64,000 nt of DNA from Agaribacillus aureus (GCA_030442055.1 JAUJEB010000001.1:3286001-3350000), one strand, 5' to 3'; positions 1 to 9,604 are shown, numbered from the stretch's first letter. The notes: generated by a model not told the origin, from the letters alone. Numbers and translations are program-made.

Positions 1-2
1 CC

Positions 3-1475
3 CAGCAGGGAATTTACGGAGATCATCTGAAAGCCGATATCCCAGCTGATCTGCGCGAGCGTTATTTCAAAAAACTGGACGGTAAATATGAAGTTGTTAA
101 AGAAATCAGAGAAAATATTGTATTTGCCGTTCACAACGTGTTGAAAGACCCTCCATTTATCAACATGGATCTGATTGTTTCAAGAAACTTTCTGATATAT
201 ATCAATACAAAACCTCAGAAAATCGTCCTCGATAAATTTCATTATTCCCTTAACACCAATGGTTTTCTTTTTCTTGGCTCCAGTGAATCACTTCAGGGAA
301 AGGAAGAGGAATTTGAAGTTATTGACGCCAAATGGCGAATTTTTAGATGTAAAAAATCATTGTCAAAACCAGTCTCAGAACTTACCTTAAAAGAAATTGA
401 TCCGATTCCATTAAAGTCCACCGGGCCATACGAGAGAATACAGGAAAAGCCATGGCTCAAAAGTATTGACGCAAAACCAGATTATAATGAATTGTTGATA
501 AAACACTATGCCCCACCTGCATGTTTGATGGTCAATAAAGATCTTGACGTCCTTCATGTTGTCGGTGAGGTTGAGGAGTTTCTGCAATTCCCTACTACTC
601 CTTCGGATTTTAATTTGAATGCGATGATTGAGAAAAATCAATTGGTCGTTTTCAAAAATGGCGTGAAAGAGGCGCTGGCAAAAAATAAGTCCTACGCCGT
701 AAAAGGTTTTCCTTTTCAAAGGAAAGGAAAGAATTCTAAAATTAATGTTAAGTTCACCCCCAAGTGGGTTGAATTGAAGCAGTCCAAAATGGTCCTTATA
801 GAGTTTTTATCGCGGGATAACGCCAGTCGAAAAGAAGTGGAGGCTTTTTTCTCGAAGGAAGACCATACCAAAGAGCAAATCAAAATACTTGAACTGGAGT
901 TGCTGGAAGCAAAACAAAAATTAAAGATCAATCATGAAAAGTATGAATTAACCAACGAGGAATTGCAGGCAGCAAATGAGGAACTGATGTCGTCCAATGA
1001 GGAGATGCAAAGTACTAATGAAGAGCTACAGTCAGTAAATGTAGAGCTTTATACGGTAAACGCTGAGTTGAACGCCAAAATTAAAGAGCTTAGAGAGCTT
1101 AACAATGACATCAACAATTTGCTGTCCAGCACCGATATAGGAACGATTTTTCTGGATAACGATTTGAAGATCCGAAAATTTACACCTGCCGTAAAATACC
1201 AGTTTAATATTGTAAATAGTGATCTGGGGCGACCTATTTATCATTTTAGCAGTTATTTTGGGTTCAAGGATTTTAAACAGCAGATATTTGAGGTGATGTC
1301 CAGTCTTAAATCGACACAGGTAAAAATTAAAAATGAGAGCGGCAGGGCCTATCTTATGAAAATAAACCCGTTCATAACATCCGAACAGGAGGTAATGGGG
1401 GTTGTGATCTCCTTTGTTGATATTGACGAGTTAAGCAAAAAACAAGGTGCATTGGAAGAAAGTGAAGATCACTAA
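3..1475 (+). CDS. CheR-type methyltransferase / PAS protein, 5' end outside window
   Basis: The frame is open from the window edge, so this is the C-terminal part of a larger protein. The first visible residues carry the end of a CheR methyltransferase domain (NMDLIVSRNFLIY, the SAM-fold motif usually written CRNxLIY). A long coiled coil follows (around residues 290-370 of the visible part) with repeated NEEL/STNEELQSVN heptads. A PAS domain comes last (LLSSTDIGTIFLDNDLKIRKFTP, then ISFVDID). This order is that of the CheB-CheR-PAS fusions that feed chemotaxis-like or kinase pathways. The protein stops at ALEESEDH, exactly where such fusions normally begin the next PAS domain (ESEERFR), with no kinase domain after it. 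It may be naturally short or truncated at the 3' end. A stand-alone ATG at 138 exists but lies inside the CheR domain and is not the real start. Confidence 0.85.
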   Translation, partial: QQGIYGDHLKADIPADLRERYFKKLDGKYEVVKEIRENIVFAVHNVLKDPPFINMDLIVSRNFLIYINTKPQKIVLDKFHYSLNTNGFLFLGSSESLQGKEEEFEVIDAKWRIFRCKKSLSKPVSELTLKEIDPIPLKSTGPYERIQEKPWLKSIDAKPDYNELLIKHYAPPACLMVNKDLDVLHVVGEVEEFLQFPTTPSDFNLNAMIEKNQLVVFKNGVKEALAKNKSYAVKGFPFQRKGKNSKINVKFTPKWVELKQSKMVLIEFLSRDNASRKEVEAFFSKEDHTKEQIKILELELLEAKQKLKINHEKYELTNEELQAANEELMSSNEEMQSTNEELQSVNVELYTVNAELNAKIKELRELNNDINNLLSSTDIGTIFLDNDLKIRKFTPAVKYQFNIVNSDLGRPIYHFSSYFGFKDFKQQIFEVMSSLKSTQVKIKNESGRAYLMKINPFITSEQEVMGVVISFVDIDELSKKQGALEESEDH

Positions 1476-1615
1476 TAGTCATTGTATAACAAAATTCGCA
1501 ACATATAACATACTATTGACACCAGCTAAAACTAATGTTGATAAGTGTGGATATATCACTCCAAAATGGTTCTTCGTCAATTGTGGTGATTTGATTATTT
1601 CAAGTAAAACACTAG

Positions 1616-1770
1616 TCCTGGTTTGCAACCAGGATTCTATGTTTAAGCGTTTGCAACGCCTTTTTTATCTATATAAAAGCAGGTTTGAAAGCAACTGCCT
1701 CAAAAGCACCACCTGGCATTGCAAATGCCAAACCAGTGCATCCGCATTGGCCATCCCCGCAAGGCTTGCG
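1616..1770. repeat. Cluster of four REP-like hairpins
   Basis: Four short perfect palindromes lie in a row: TCCTGGTT-TGC-AACCAGGA (1616-1634), GCGTT-TGC-AACGC (1647-1659), TGGCATT-GCA-AATGCCA (1714-1730) and CGCAAG-G-CTTGCG (1758-1770). The first three share the TTGCAA centre, so they look like one diverged family and not chance dyads. Dense sets of such hairpins resemble REP/BIME elements mobilised by REP-associated Y1 transposases. No such transposase gene is visible in this window. They sit in the 1.2-kb gap after the CheR-PAS gene. Confidence 0.6.
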
Positions 1771-2646
1771 CTCAAATACGGACGATATGTTTCAAAAGTT
1801 ACTGTCGGTAATTATCAATACCCTTCCCTTAAAACCCAGGTTGCAGGTCCATTTTGGCGTACAGTATCTGGCTGAATTTTTTGATTCTGAATTTTGATGC
1901 AACAATTATTTATCCGATGTATTTGATCGTTGGATCAGACATATTTTTCTTTCAAAATATCTACTATTCTAAACATTATTCCACCTCCGCCCAAGGTCAT
2001 ATATATGCCCATTTAATCTCCTCAGGCGGTTTGCTTCGGGATTTTTATTGCAAATTGCCATTTTATTTACATCATGTGAAATTTTAAAAATATTACATTT
2101 TTTTTTGAGATTTATGCATTAGTTTTAAGCAGTTATATTTTATTGATTTAGTATAGTTTTTAGAGATGATGGATAGTATAATAGCCAAAGCAAATTTACT
2201 AGGTGTGTTAGTTTTAAACCATGGGTTTGTCGTGAAACAGCAACGGCATCACCTTAATACAACAATTTCAAAAATCAAAGAATCCAATAAATCGGGAAGA
2301 ACAAATTAGCCAGGCTTGACTGTGCTCATCGAATCTTAAGAAAGTCCCTAATAATGCTGTTGATTCAAATACCTTGAAAAACTTTAGATCAGCAGTTTTC
2401 AAAATAAATCTTACGCGGACAATTGAACAAAAAGTTCGATTGAGATCTTACTGTCCCGCCTTCAAAATTGAAGCCATAGTATTTTAGCAGGGCTGATCTT
2501 ACTGGTAAAGGAGCACCCTAATATCAAAGTTACTTCAAAAGTTTTTATCGTCCCATATTGCGGAGAATAGGAAGAAAATATGTAAATTGACATAAAAATT
2601 TACAACCAGCTCAGCTTTTCTTTAGTTCTATTTAAGCGCATACTAT
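1771..2646. other. Non-coding gap before the phytochrome operon
   Basis: AT-rich sequence with no convincing reading frame. Short open frames reach fewer than 80 codons and show no recognisable motif. The last ~100 bases should contain the heme-oxygenase promoter, but I see no clear Bacteroidota TAnnTTTG box and no Shine-Dalgarno. Confidence 0.5.
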
Positions 2647-3213
2647 ATGGTCGACCAAACCTATTCCTTCGACAGAGCTTTAGCATTAAGAAAAAACCTG
2701 TTTTCGGCTACCAAAGAAAAACACCGGCTAGTAGAAGAAGTGTTCGACCTGCATACAAAACTAGATGAGGGAAAGCTTATTCACTTATATCGATCTCTTT
2801 TAATCACAAGAAGCGCTTTTTCCATCCATCTTGAACATTTAGAGAAAACACTAGGAATAAAAACATACAACAGTTCCTTAATTCGAGAATTGCAAAAGGA
2901 TATCGGAAGGCAAACCCTCGAAAAACCGGTTGTTAATGATAAATTAAATGCGACCAATTTATCTGTTCAGATAGGCATCTTTTACGTTTTATCAGGCTCT
3001 TCCATGGGTGCGAAAGTCATCCTAAAAAAGGCACAGGGTTTGGACTTAGGGTCTTCTTTTAATTACTTCCACGAGCTGGTAAAAACCTCAGACAGCCAAA
3101 TGAGTACATTGAAGAAACTTCTTAACAGACCCGACATCGTAGCGGATAAAGTGATCCATTCCGCACACCAAACATTTGATTTCATTTACTTAACTGCGAC
3201 CAGTGATCTCTGA
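2647..3213 (+). CDS. bphO: Biliverdin-producing heme oxygenase
   Basis: A 188-residue protein of the size and helical make-up of bacterial heme oxygenases. The N-terminal TKEKHRLVEE segment carries the proximal heme-ligand His (about residue 26), and YVLSGSSMGAKVILKKA (about 117-133) matches the Gly-rich distal helix. The enzyme opens heme to biliverdin, Fe2+ and CO. Its stop codon lies inside the next gene, a bacteriophytochrome, and biliverdin is the chromophore of that receptor; this overlap is the strongest support for the role. ATG start without a Shine-Dalgarno, as is usual in this phylum. Confidence 0.9.
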   Translation: MVDQTYSFDRALALRKNLFSATKEKHRLVEEVFDLHTKLDEGKLIHLYRSLLITRSAFSIHLEHLEKTLGIKTYNSSLIRELQKDIGRQTLEKPVVNDKLNATNLSVQIGIFYVLSGSSMGAKVILKKAQGLDLGSSFNYFHELVKTSDSQMSTLKKLLNRPDIVADKVIHSAHQTFDFIYLTATSDL

Positions 3214-5746
3214 AAAGGAAATATATAATTCAAAAGAACTTGAGGCGAAAGCGCTTCAAAAGTGCAATAGCGAGCCCATCCAGATACCCGGCCTGATTCA
3301 AGGGTATGGAGGTTTACTTGTTTTCGACTTTGATTCGTTGGCCATAACGTATACTTCGGAAAATATCGAAGAGTTTCTGGAATTACCAAATGAATTATAT
3401 AAACTAACGGTTAGAGATATTTTTAGTAGCGAAGACTACCATACGATTTCCAATGTTGCCTCACATCAGTCGGCCTTTACCCAACGAGAATACGTAAAAA
3501 CGCTGAAAAGTAAGCAAGGCACCCTGGAGCTTTCTCTTTACCGCACAGAGAATAATGTGGCATTGGAGCTCATACCTAAGCAAAAATCAACATCCAACAT
3601 AAACATCAATTCCCACGTGAAGTGGGTATTGGACCAGGTGAAAGCATTGGATACCGTAGATGAGATATTACAACTCACGGTACAATCGTTGCAGGCTATC
3701 ACCCAATTTGATCGGGTAATGGCTTACAAATTTCATCCGGATGACTCCGGAGAAGTAGTGGCCGAAGCCAACAATAATAAAATGGATTCCTATCTTGGGC
3801 TGCGCTTTCCGGCCTATGATATCCCGCCAATTGCCAGGGAACTCTATATGAAGCTATCCATCAGATATATCTACAATTCACACAAGGAAAGTAAAAAAAT
3901 CATCAAATCAGATCATGTGAAAGCCCCGCTCGACCAAAGTTTGGGAATATTGAGAGGAACCTCGCCTGTTCATTTGCAATACCTTAGAAATATGGGTGTC
4001 AAGGCGTCAGCTTCACTTCCTATCATAATCAGAGGAAGGCTTTGGGGCCTTTTTGCTCATCATCACCAGGAAGAAAAAATTATATCATCGGACATCAGCT
4101 ACTCCATGGAGCTTATCGGCCAGGTGTTGAGTATGGTGCTGGAGCAAAAAATAAAGTATCAGGTAGAGCAACGGATAACAAGTTTACAACTGGAAGGTGA
4201 TGACTTCATCACCATAAATCAAAACAAGCTCTATCCAGATGTTTTTTGGAAGAATTATGCGAGTAAGCTCAAAGAATTAATCAAGTGTGATGGCGTAGTT
4301 TATCAGATCGACGATGAAATCATGTCTTTTGGGCATTGTCCCGAAAAGTCGGCCATAAAGAAATTAGGAAAGCAACTGAGGATTAATAATGAAAAACCTA
4401 TCTACCAAACCACTGAGCTAACCAAATTTGGGCTCGGAGCGCTTGGAAATGCCAGGGGGGTATTGGCATTGCAGATTAATGAAGAAAACCCAAAAATCGC
4501 TATTTATTTCTTTCGCAACAAAGTCCTGCAGCATATACGCTGGGCAGGCGATCCCCAAAAAAATGTGATTGTTGAAAAAACAGGTGTGCGGCTTCATCCA
4601 AGAAGCTCTTTCAATCACTTCAAAGAGTTGGTGAAAGACCAGTCAGAGATCTGGGACTCGGAAGATATGATTTTGGCAGATATTGCTCAACAGAAATTCA
4701 AAAATGTATTACTGAATAAAAAAGCCAATTCCGACAGGCTCAAAGTCATTGTCCAGGAGCTTAACCATAGAATTCGCAATATCCTGGGGCTGGTAAGGGC
4801 CATCTCCAAGCATTCAGTTAAAGAAGGAAAATCAATTGATGGTTACGTAGACACATTAGAAAAACGAATCCTTGCTTTGGCCCAGGCCAATAATTTATTG
4901 ACCTCCCATATCAATGCATCTGTAGTTATCAAAACATTGATCATTCAGGTGATTAAACCACTGCACAATTATCCTGGAAATATTAAGTTGGGTGGTGACG
5001 ATGTGAGTATTAGCCCGCAAATAGCCACTACGGTAGTCCTTATTTTCCACGAGCTTACCACTAATGCCGTAAAGTATGGTTCCCTGTCGGTAGAAAAAGG
5101 AATATTGCAGATTTCCTGGAAAGTGGATCCAAATGGACTAACCATAGATTGGAAGGAATTAGATGGTCCACCTGTTCAGGCGCCGACAAAGACAGGTTTT
5201 GGATTAAACATTATTGAAAGTGCCATCAGCTATGAGTTTGGAGGGACCTCGAAGGTGAATTTTGAACCGGATGGGCTGCATGCACAGATCACTATTCCTA
5301 TGGATTTTATAGGTGAAAAGGAAAACAATCTTTTTGCCCTGGAACAAGTGAAAGAAGCATCTATGAATGTTGACCATCATAAGGATGATCGAAGTGAAAC
5401 AAATATTTTGATTCTGGAAGACGATTTCATCAATGCACAGGAAATGAAAAGAATGGTGCATATGTTTTCGGTAGATACAGTGGCTACATTTCCAAATCAA
5501 CAAAAAGCTTTGCAAGCTATGGAATCAACGCAGTTTCATCTGGCACTTTTAGATGTCAATCTAAAAAACGAAACCTGCATAAAAGTGGCGTTGGAATGCG
5601 TTAAGCGACGAATTCCTTTCATTTATATTACCGGATACGGTAGTTCTTTTCTGAAAGAAGGGGGTTTTCCATTGGCCTCGGTGATGGAAAAACCCATTAA
5701 AATAGAGAAATTAAAACAAATTATGTATCAATCCATATTAAGTTGA
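3203..5746 (+). CDS. bphP: Bacteriophytochrome histidine kinase with C-terminal receiver
   Basis: An 847-residue red/far-red photoreceptor starting at GTG, 11 bases before the heme-oxygenase stop. Domains: PAS with candidate biliverdin Cys21 (CNSEPIQIPG), GAF about 140-315 with the FPAYDIP motif (Asp206) and chromophore-pocket His257, PHY about 325-500 with the tongue PRSSF motif (466-470), an HWE-type kinase with phospho-acceptor His522 (ELNHRIRN), an ATP-binding domain with WKE at 650-652, and a receiver about 734-847 with phospho-acceptor Asp784. The usual PASDIP Ser is replaced by Tyr205, next to the key Asp; this could tune the spectrum. It probably autophosphorylates in a light-dependent way and passes the phosphate to its own receiver and/or the single-domain receiver encoded next. 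Confidence 0.95.
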   Translation: MISEKEIYNSKELEAKALQKCNSEPIQIPGLIQGYGGLLVFDFDSLAITYTSENIEEFLELPNELYKLTVRDIFSSEDYHTISNVASHQSAFTQREYVKTLKSKQGTLELSLYRTENNVALELIPKQKSTSNININSHVKWVLDQVKALDTVDEILQLTVQSLQAITQFDRVMAYKFHPDDSGEVVAEANNNKMDSYLGLRFPAYDIPPIARELYMKLSIRYIYNSHKESKKIIKSDHVKAPLDQSLGILRGTSPVHLQYLRNMGVKASASLPIIIRGRLWGLFAHHHQEEKIISSDISYSMELIGQVLSMVLEQKIKYQVEQRITSLQLEGDDFITINQNKLYPDVFWKNYASKLKELIKCDGVVYQIDDEIMSFGHCPEKSAIKKLGKQLRINNEKPIYQTTELTKFGLGALGNARGVLALQINEENPKIAIYFFRNKVLQHIRWAGDPQKNVIVEKTGVRLHPRSSFNHFKELVKDQSEIWDSEDMILADIAQQKFKNVLLNKKANSDRLKVIVQELNHRIRNILGLVRAISKHSVKEGKSIDGYVDTLEKRILALAQANNLLTSHINASVVIKTLIIQVIKPLHNYPGNIKLGGDDVSISPQIATTVVLIFHELTTNAVKYGSLSVEKGILQISWKVDPNGLTIDWKELDGPPVQAPTKTGFGLNIIESAISYEFGGTSKVNFEPDGLHAQITIPMDFIGEKENNLFALEQVKEASMNVDHHKDDRSETNILILEDDFINAQEMKRMVHMFSVDTVATFPNQQKALQAMESTQFHLALLDVNLKNETCIKVALECVKRRIPFIYITGYGSSFLKEGGFPLASVMEKPIKIEKLKQIMYQSILS

Positions 5747-6189
5747 TGGGAAATAAGTTATTGAAAATACTGATTGTGGAAGACGACTATCAGTTGGCCT
5801 TTAATTGGAAACAGGCACTTGATGAATATGGTTATTATGTAGATGCGGTCTCCAATGCCGCCGATGCCCGGAGAACATTTTCAAACAACTATGACTGCTA
5901 CATTATAGATTTATTTCATGTAGAAAATAACCAAATTTTACCGGAAGGAGGTATATCATTATTAAGTGAAATAAAAAAGAATAAATTCACAAGAGAATTA
6001 CCTCCTTTGGTAATTGCCATCACAGGCTATTACCATGAAGGGAGTAGTACTTCCGTCTCTACCCAACAAATAGTAAAAAATTTAGGGGCTTCTTTGTTAC
6101 TAAAGAAGCCGGTTAAACCCGACAGATTTCATGAAGTAATTAAAGTTTGGCTGGAAGACCCTTATTTTGAAGACAAAATAGAGAAGTAA
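5746..6189 (+). CDS. Single-domain response regulator of the phytochrome operon
   Basis: A 147-residue CheY-like receiver with acidic pair Glu12-Asp13-Asp14 region (IVEDD), phospho-acceptor Asp55 (YIIDLF), a switch Thr in AITGY and a conserved Lys in LLKKPV. There is no output domain. The ATG used here overlaps the phytochrome stop by one base (TGATG); a TTG one codon earlier is also open but ATG is preferred. Tight coupling indicates that it takes phosphate from the phytochrome kinase. The target is unknown. An insertion between the phospho-Asp and the next strand (HVENNQILPEGG) lengthens the beta3-alpha3 loop, as in other phytochrome-partner receivers. Confidence 0.9.
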   Translation: MGNKLLKILIVEDDYQLAFNWKQALDEYGYYVDAVSNAADARRTFSNNYDCYIIDLFHVENNQILPEGGISLLSEIKKNKFTRELPPLVIAITGYYHEGSSTSVSTQQIVKNLGASLLLKKPVKPDRFHEVIKVWLEDPYFEDKIEK

Positions 6190-6421
6190 TTTCCATCTCA
6201 AAAAGGCCAATTACCAGCTATTTAAATAAGAATAAAGAAACAACACTGTTTCTTATATCCAAAGAATGAAACCACATTATTCTTTGACAATTAAGTTCAA
6301 CCCCAGCTACAGGAACTTCACCCCTCGATTCATCAGCTTCACAAGATTATTCAAAAAGGTCGCCCTAAACCCGACGTAATTTTGGATAAAAGTTTTGAAC
6401 GATAAAAAAATAATAACAAAC

Positions 6422-7159
6422 ATGAAGTTGAAATTTAAGCTAATGCTAGTGGCACTGATCTCAGGTGCCGTTCTGTTTTCCTCCTGCAGTGATGACGACG
6501 AACCGGTAGTATTTGTCGTCAACGAGGAAGATGCTGCAGAATTTGTTGCAGTGATATTATCAGTAAACACTTATGGGTTTTCATCCAATGCTATCCGGTT
6601 TAGCGAAGAAGTGGCAGATAACCTGTCGTGTGGGAGTCAAACCCAGGATTCGGGTATCCTCAACGAAACTTCTTCTGATGGGACTATTTCATATAGCTAC
6701 GATTTTACGGAAACCTATACATATATCTGTGATACAGAAGGTGGTTCTGTGAGTTATTCATTCGTAGCGGAGCAACAGCTCACCACTTTGCGATCTGATA
6801 TTGATTCTGACATTTCCGGTATCTGGACCGTGACTGATATTGATAATTCCGAGCCCTCGTACAATCTCAGCGGAGTTTATGAGCGGAGTTCCGACAGGGA
6901 CTCCAAGACCGATGAATTACCCTCGGCGTTCATTACCGTCGACCTGAGCTTTACCGATCTGAAGGTTGATAAATCATCAGGTGATTTGGTGGGAGGCTCC
7001 TCCCAATTTGAATTATCAGGACGCCAGATTGATACCGATGGTCAGCTGTTTCAAGGCACCATTAATTTTAGCGATCCGGAAGCAACTGAGGTAGTATTCA
7101 CCGATGGGGGAACCTACACACTCAATATGAGAACCGGGGAAATTAACAAAACATCCTGA
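6422..7159 (+). CDS. Hypothetical lipoprotein
   Basis: A 245-residue protein with a lipoprotein signal: Met-Lys-rich start, hydrophobic run and lipobox LFSSC followed by SDDDEP, the acidic stretch typical of Bacteroidota surface-exposed lipoproteins. The mature part is Ser/Thr/Asp-rich with many short beta-like segments (for example the YSYDFTETYTY region) and has no domain I recognise. The ATG at 6422 is chosen because it directly precedes the signal peptide; a TTG at 6395 is in frame but adds only a charged stretch. It is followed by a strong terminator, so it is probably transcribed alone. Confidence 0.75.
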   Translation: MKLKFKLMLVALISGAVLFSSCSDDDEPVVFVVNEEDAAEFVAVILSVNTYGFSSNAIRFSEEVADNLSCGSQTQDSGILNETSSDGTISYSYDFTETYTYICDTEGGSVSYSFVAEQQLTTLRSDIDSDISGIWTVTDIDNSEPSYNLSGVYERSSDRDSKTDELPSAFITVDLSFTDLKVDKSSGDLVGGSSQFELSGRQIDTDGQLFQGTINFSDPEATEVVFTDGGTYTLNMRTGEINKTS

Positions 7160-7180
7160 CACTTAGACCAGCAATCATAA

Positions 7181-7213
7181 AGACCAGGCGCATTACCCGT
7201 CGCCTGGTCTTTT
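7181..7213 (+). terminator. Rho-independent terminator after the lipoprotein
   Basis: AGACCAGGCG and CGCCTGGTCT form a perfect 10-bp stem around a 10-nt loop, followed by TTTTC. It closes transcription of the lipoprotein gene 20 bases upstream. Confidence 0.9.
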
Positions 7214-7237
7214 CATTTCAAAAAACATTCGGACACT

Positions 7238-8263
7238 ATGAAGCATTTGATCATTATAATAGTCCTGTCAGTCCCAAATTTCCTATTGGGTCAAACATTA
7301 AGCGAACTCTACCAAAAGGTGAGTCCCAGCGTAGTTGTGATAGAAACGGATGAAAAGGTAGAAGACAGTCACGGTCATGTCAGTTACCTGGGATCACAGG
7401 GCTCCGGTGTACTAATCTCGGAGCAGGGAGACATTCTTACCGCTGCTCATGTAATAAACAACGCCGAAAATATCCGGGTTACATTTCGCGATGGCAAAAC
7501 ATTTCCCGCCAAAATTGCACGTCTTGCCACGGTAGCTGATGTGGCGCTTATTAAATTGGTCTATTACCACGGTTCCTATCCAGTGGCCAAACTGGGAGAC
7601 TCAGATTTGGTTGATGTAGGCGATGATATTTTTGTAATAGGAGCGCCGTACGGACTGGAATATTCTCTTTCCAGGGGGATTGTCAGCGGGATTAGCCTGG
7701 AACAATCGCGGATGGCTGGTTTTACATTTGCCGAGTTTTTCCAAACCGACGCTGCCATCAATCAGGGCAACTCCGGAGGCCCCATGTTTAACATGGACGG
7801 AGAAGTTATCGGCCTGGTAAGTCACATCCTGACAGAGTCAGGTGGCTTTGATGGAATCGGATTTGCCGCCACCAGCAATATCACCCGTCAGCTGGTGATA
7901 GATAGTGATCGAAGATGGACCGGTATTAACGGTGTTCTGGTAGACACCGACCTGGCTCGATTGCTCAATGTTCCTCAGCCTGGTGGTATTTTAATCCAAA
8001 GCGTGGTCGCATTATCTCCGGCTTTTATGGCCGATCTCAAAGGAGGTCATGTACCATTAGAGCTTAAGGGGCAAACCTTAACCATTGGTGGTGATATCAT
8101 TCTGGAGGTAAACAACATATCGATTACTTCTGAAGATAGCGTCATTGAGCTGATCAGGTCAATCTTCTTCATGAAGGATGACGAAAGGAAGGTCTTCAAC
8201 CTTAAAATCCTGAGGGCCGGCAAGATCCTGGAGGTTGCCCTACAGTTTCCCGATGACGGATAA
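7238..8263 (+). CDS. HtrA/Deg-like secreted serine protease with PDZ domain
   Basis: A 341-residue trypsin-fold protease with signal peptide (cleavage near LLGQ). The catalytic triad is visible as His71 (TAAHV), Asp101 (VADVALIKL) and Ser179 (GNSGGP). A single C-terminal PDZ-like region spans about residues 225-335 (GGILIQSVVALSPA, then GGDIILEVN). One PDZ makes it closer to DegS-like proteins than to two-PDZ DegP, but it is secreted and lacks a retained membrane anchor. The likely role is periplasmic or envelope protein quality control, or regulated cleavage. It starts 22 bases after the upstream terminator and is transcribed independently. Confidence 0.9.
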   Translation: MKHLIIIIVLSVPNFLLGQTLSELYQKVSPSVVVIETDEKVEDSHGHVSYLGSQGSGVLISEQGDILTAAHVINNAENIRVTFRDGKTFPAKIARLATVADVALIKLVYYHGSYPVAKLGDSDLVDVGDDIFVIGAPYGLEYSLSRGIVSGISLEQSRMAGFTFAEFFQTDAAINQGNSGGPMFNMDGEVIGLVSHILTESGGFDGIGFAATSNITRQLVIDSDRRWTGINGVLVDTDLARLLNVPQPGGILIQSVVALSPAFMADLKGGHVPLELKGQTLTIGGDIILEVNNISITSEDSVIELIRSIFFMKDDERKVFNLKILRAGKILEVALQFPDDG

Positions 8264-8401
8264 CAAATAAGCCCAGAAATTCACACCCTGAATTGTCAGC
8301 ATTAATGGCCGAAGTTTCAGCTTCACCACGATTTCAGGGAAGAACAAGAATTACCAACGTTAAATTTACAAAACAAGAAAATCACTTTAAATCGAAAAAA
8401 A

Positions 8402-8788
8402 ATGAAAAATACATTAAAAATTTTATTGCTACTCACAGTAATAGTAATGACAAGTACAGCCAACGCCCAGACAGGATCAAGATTAACCGAAGAAGAGAAA
8501 GCCGAAGCCAGGGCGAGATATGAAGCCTATCAGGAACGATTGAACCTTACCGAAAAGCAATCCGGGAAAGTGGAGGAGATCAATATGACTTATTTCGAGG
8601 GACTGGGTGAGTTAAGGGAGTCAAACAAAACCCGTTTCGCCAAGTACAGAGAATGGAAAGACCTCACTAAAACCAGGGACAAGGAAATGAAAGCGGTGTT
8701 GGACGATCAACAATATGAGACCTACAAGGAATTCCAGTCCGAAATGAAGGAAGAATTTAAGGAAAAGCGAAAAAATGGAAACGGCTAA
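8402..8788 (+). CDS. Small secreted helical protein (Spy/CpxP-like)
   Basis: A 128-residue protein with signal peptide ending at ANAQ. The mature part is almost entirely charged alpha helix, with the pattern LNLTEKQSGKVEEIN...MKAVLDDQQYETYKEF. That pattern of a LT-x-x-Q helix and a later LxxxQ-x-x-x-Y helix is seen in Bacteroidota relatives of Spy/CpxP-type periplasmic chaperones. I infer an envelope-stress chaperone-like role from this pattern and from the HtrA-like protease just upstream; neither is proof. Confidence 0.6.
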   Translation: MKNTLKILLLLTVIVMTSTANAQTGSRLTEEEKAEARARYEAYQERLNLTEKQSGKVEEINMTYFEGLGELRESNKTRFAKYREWKDLTKTRDKEMKAVLDDQQYETYKEFQSEMKEEFKEKRKNGNG

Positions 8789-8851
8789 GAAGTCTCGCTG
8801 GATAATTACATGGCCTTTCGGCCAATAGATTGTGAACATTAAAAGAAAAAA

Positions 8852-9604
8852 ATGGAAACTTTAGGAATTTTTTTAGGAATATATGTCGCTGCCATGGTCA
8901 TCGAAATTCTGTGGTCAATATATAAAAAGAAGGACATTTACAATTGGAAGGACTCCCTGTCTAATTTTGCCATCATTCTGGGAGGAAGACTGATTAAACC
9001 GCTCTCGCTGGCTTGGGGAGCCTGGCTTTTTAGTCTGGTGGAGCCCATCAGGCTGTTTGAAATACCAATCAATGTATTTACGGTAATCATAACATTTCTA
9101 TTATCGGAATTGGTTTACTATTGGTATCATCGTTTGAGCCATGAGATCTCATTTCTCTGGGCCTTGCATCACACACACCATTCAAGTCCCTGGTTGAATA
9201 TATCGACAGCCGGAAGGCTGCATTGGCTGGGAAAATTTACCAGTATTATATTCTATATTCCGCTGGTGTTCATTGGGTTTCCCCCAACAATAGTGATTGG
9301 ATCATTAGCTTTCAGCTTATTTTACCAAATATTCCTCCACACCCAAATTGTAGGAAAGCTGCCCTTTTTAGAGGGATGGCTTTTTAATACCCCGTCGGCG
9401 CACCGGGTACATCACGCTTCTAATGAGCGATACGTCGACAAGAATTATGGAGGTACGCTTATCCTTTTTGACAGAATATTCGGGACTTATGTGCCGGAGC
9501 AGGAAAAGGCTGAGTACGGTGTCACTACCGGTTTTGTAGGTCACAATCCCATCAAGGTATTGATAACACCTATAGTGAGGCTTTTCAAAGGCGAAAAGAT
9601 ATGA
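8852..9604 (+). CDS. Fatty acid hydroxylase / sterol desaturase family membrane protein
   Basis: A 250-residue multi-pass membrane protein with the three His clusters of the di-iron fatty-acid-hydroxylase superfamily: H93-x3-H97 (HRLSH), H106-H107-x-H109-H110 (HHTHH) and H184-x2-H187-H188 (HRVHH). These ligate two irons that activate O2 for hydroxylation or desaturation of a lipid. The natural substrate cannot be read from sequence; hydroxylation of fatty acyl or sphingolipid chains is common in this phylum. A small GGCC hairpin lies in the 63-base gap upstream. Confidence 0.88.
   Translation: METLGIFLGIYVAAMVIEILWSIYKKKDIYNWKDSLSNFAIILGGRLIKPLSLAWGAWLFSLVEPIRLFEIPINVFTVIITFLLSELVYYWYHRLSHEISFLWALHHTHHSSPWLNISTAGRLHWLGKFTSIIFYIPLVFIGFPPTIVIGSLAFSLFYQIFLHTQIVGKLPFLEGWLFNTPSAHRVHHASNERYVDKNYGGTLILFDRIFGTYVPEQEKAEYGVTTGFVGHNPIKVLITPIVRLFKGEKI

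Noticed and set aside
1447-1875. 142-codon plus-strand frame after the CheR-PAS gene
   Set aside because: It overlaps the REP-like hairpin cluster, has skewed composition and no motif; the open frame is explained by the palindromic repeats.
8293-8523. 76-codon frame overlapping the small helical protein
   Set aside because: Out of frame with a gene that has a clear signal peptide and helical pattern; shadow frame.
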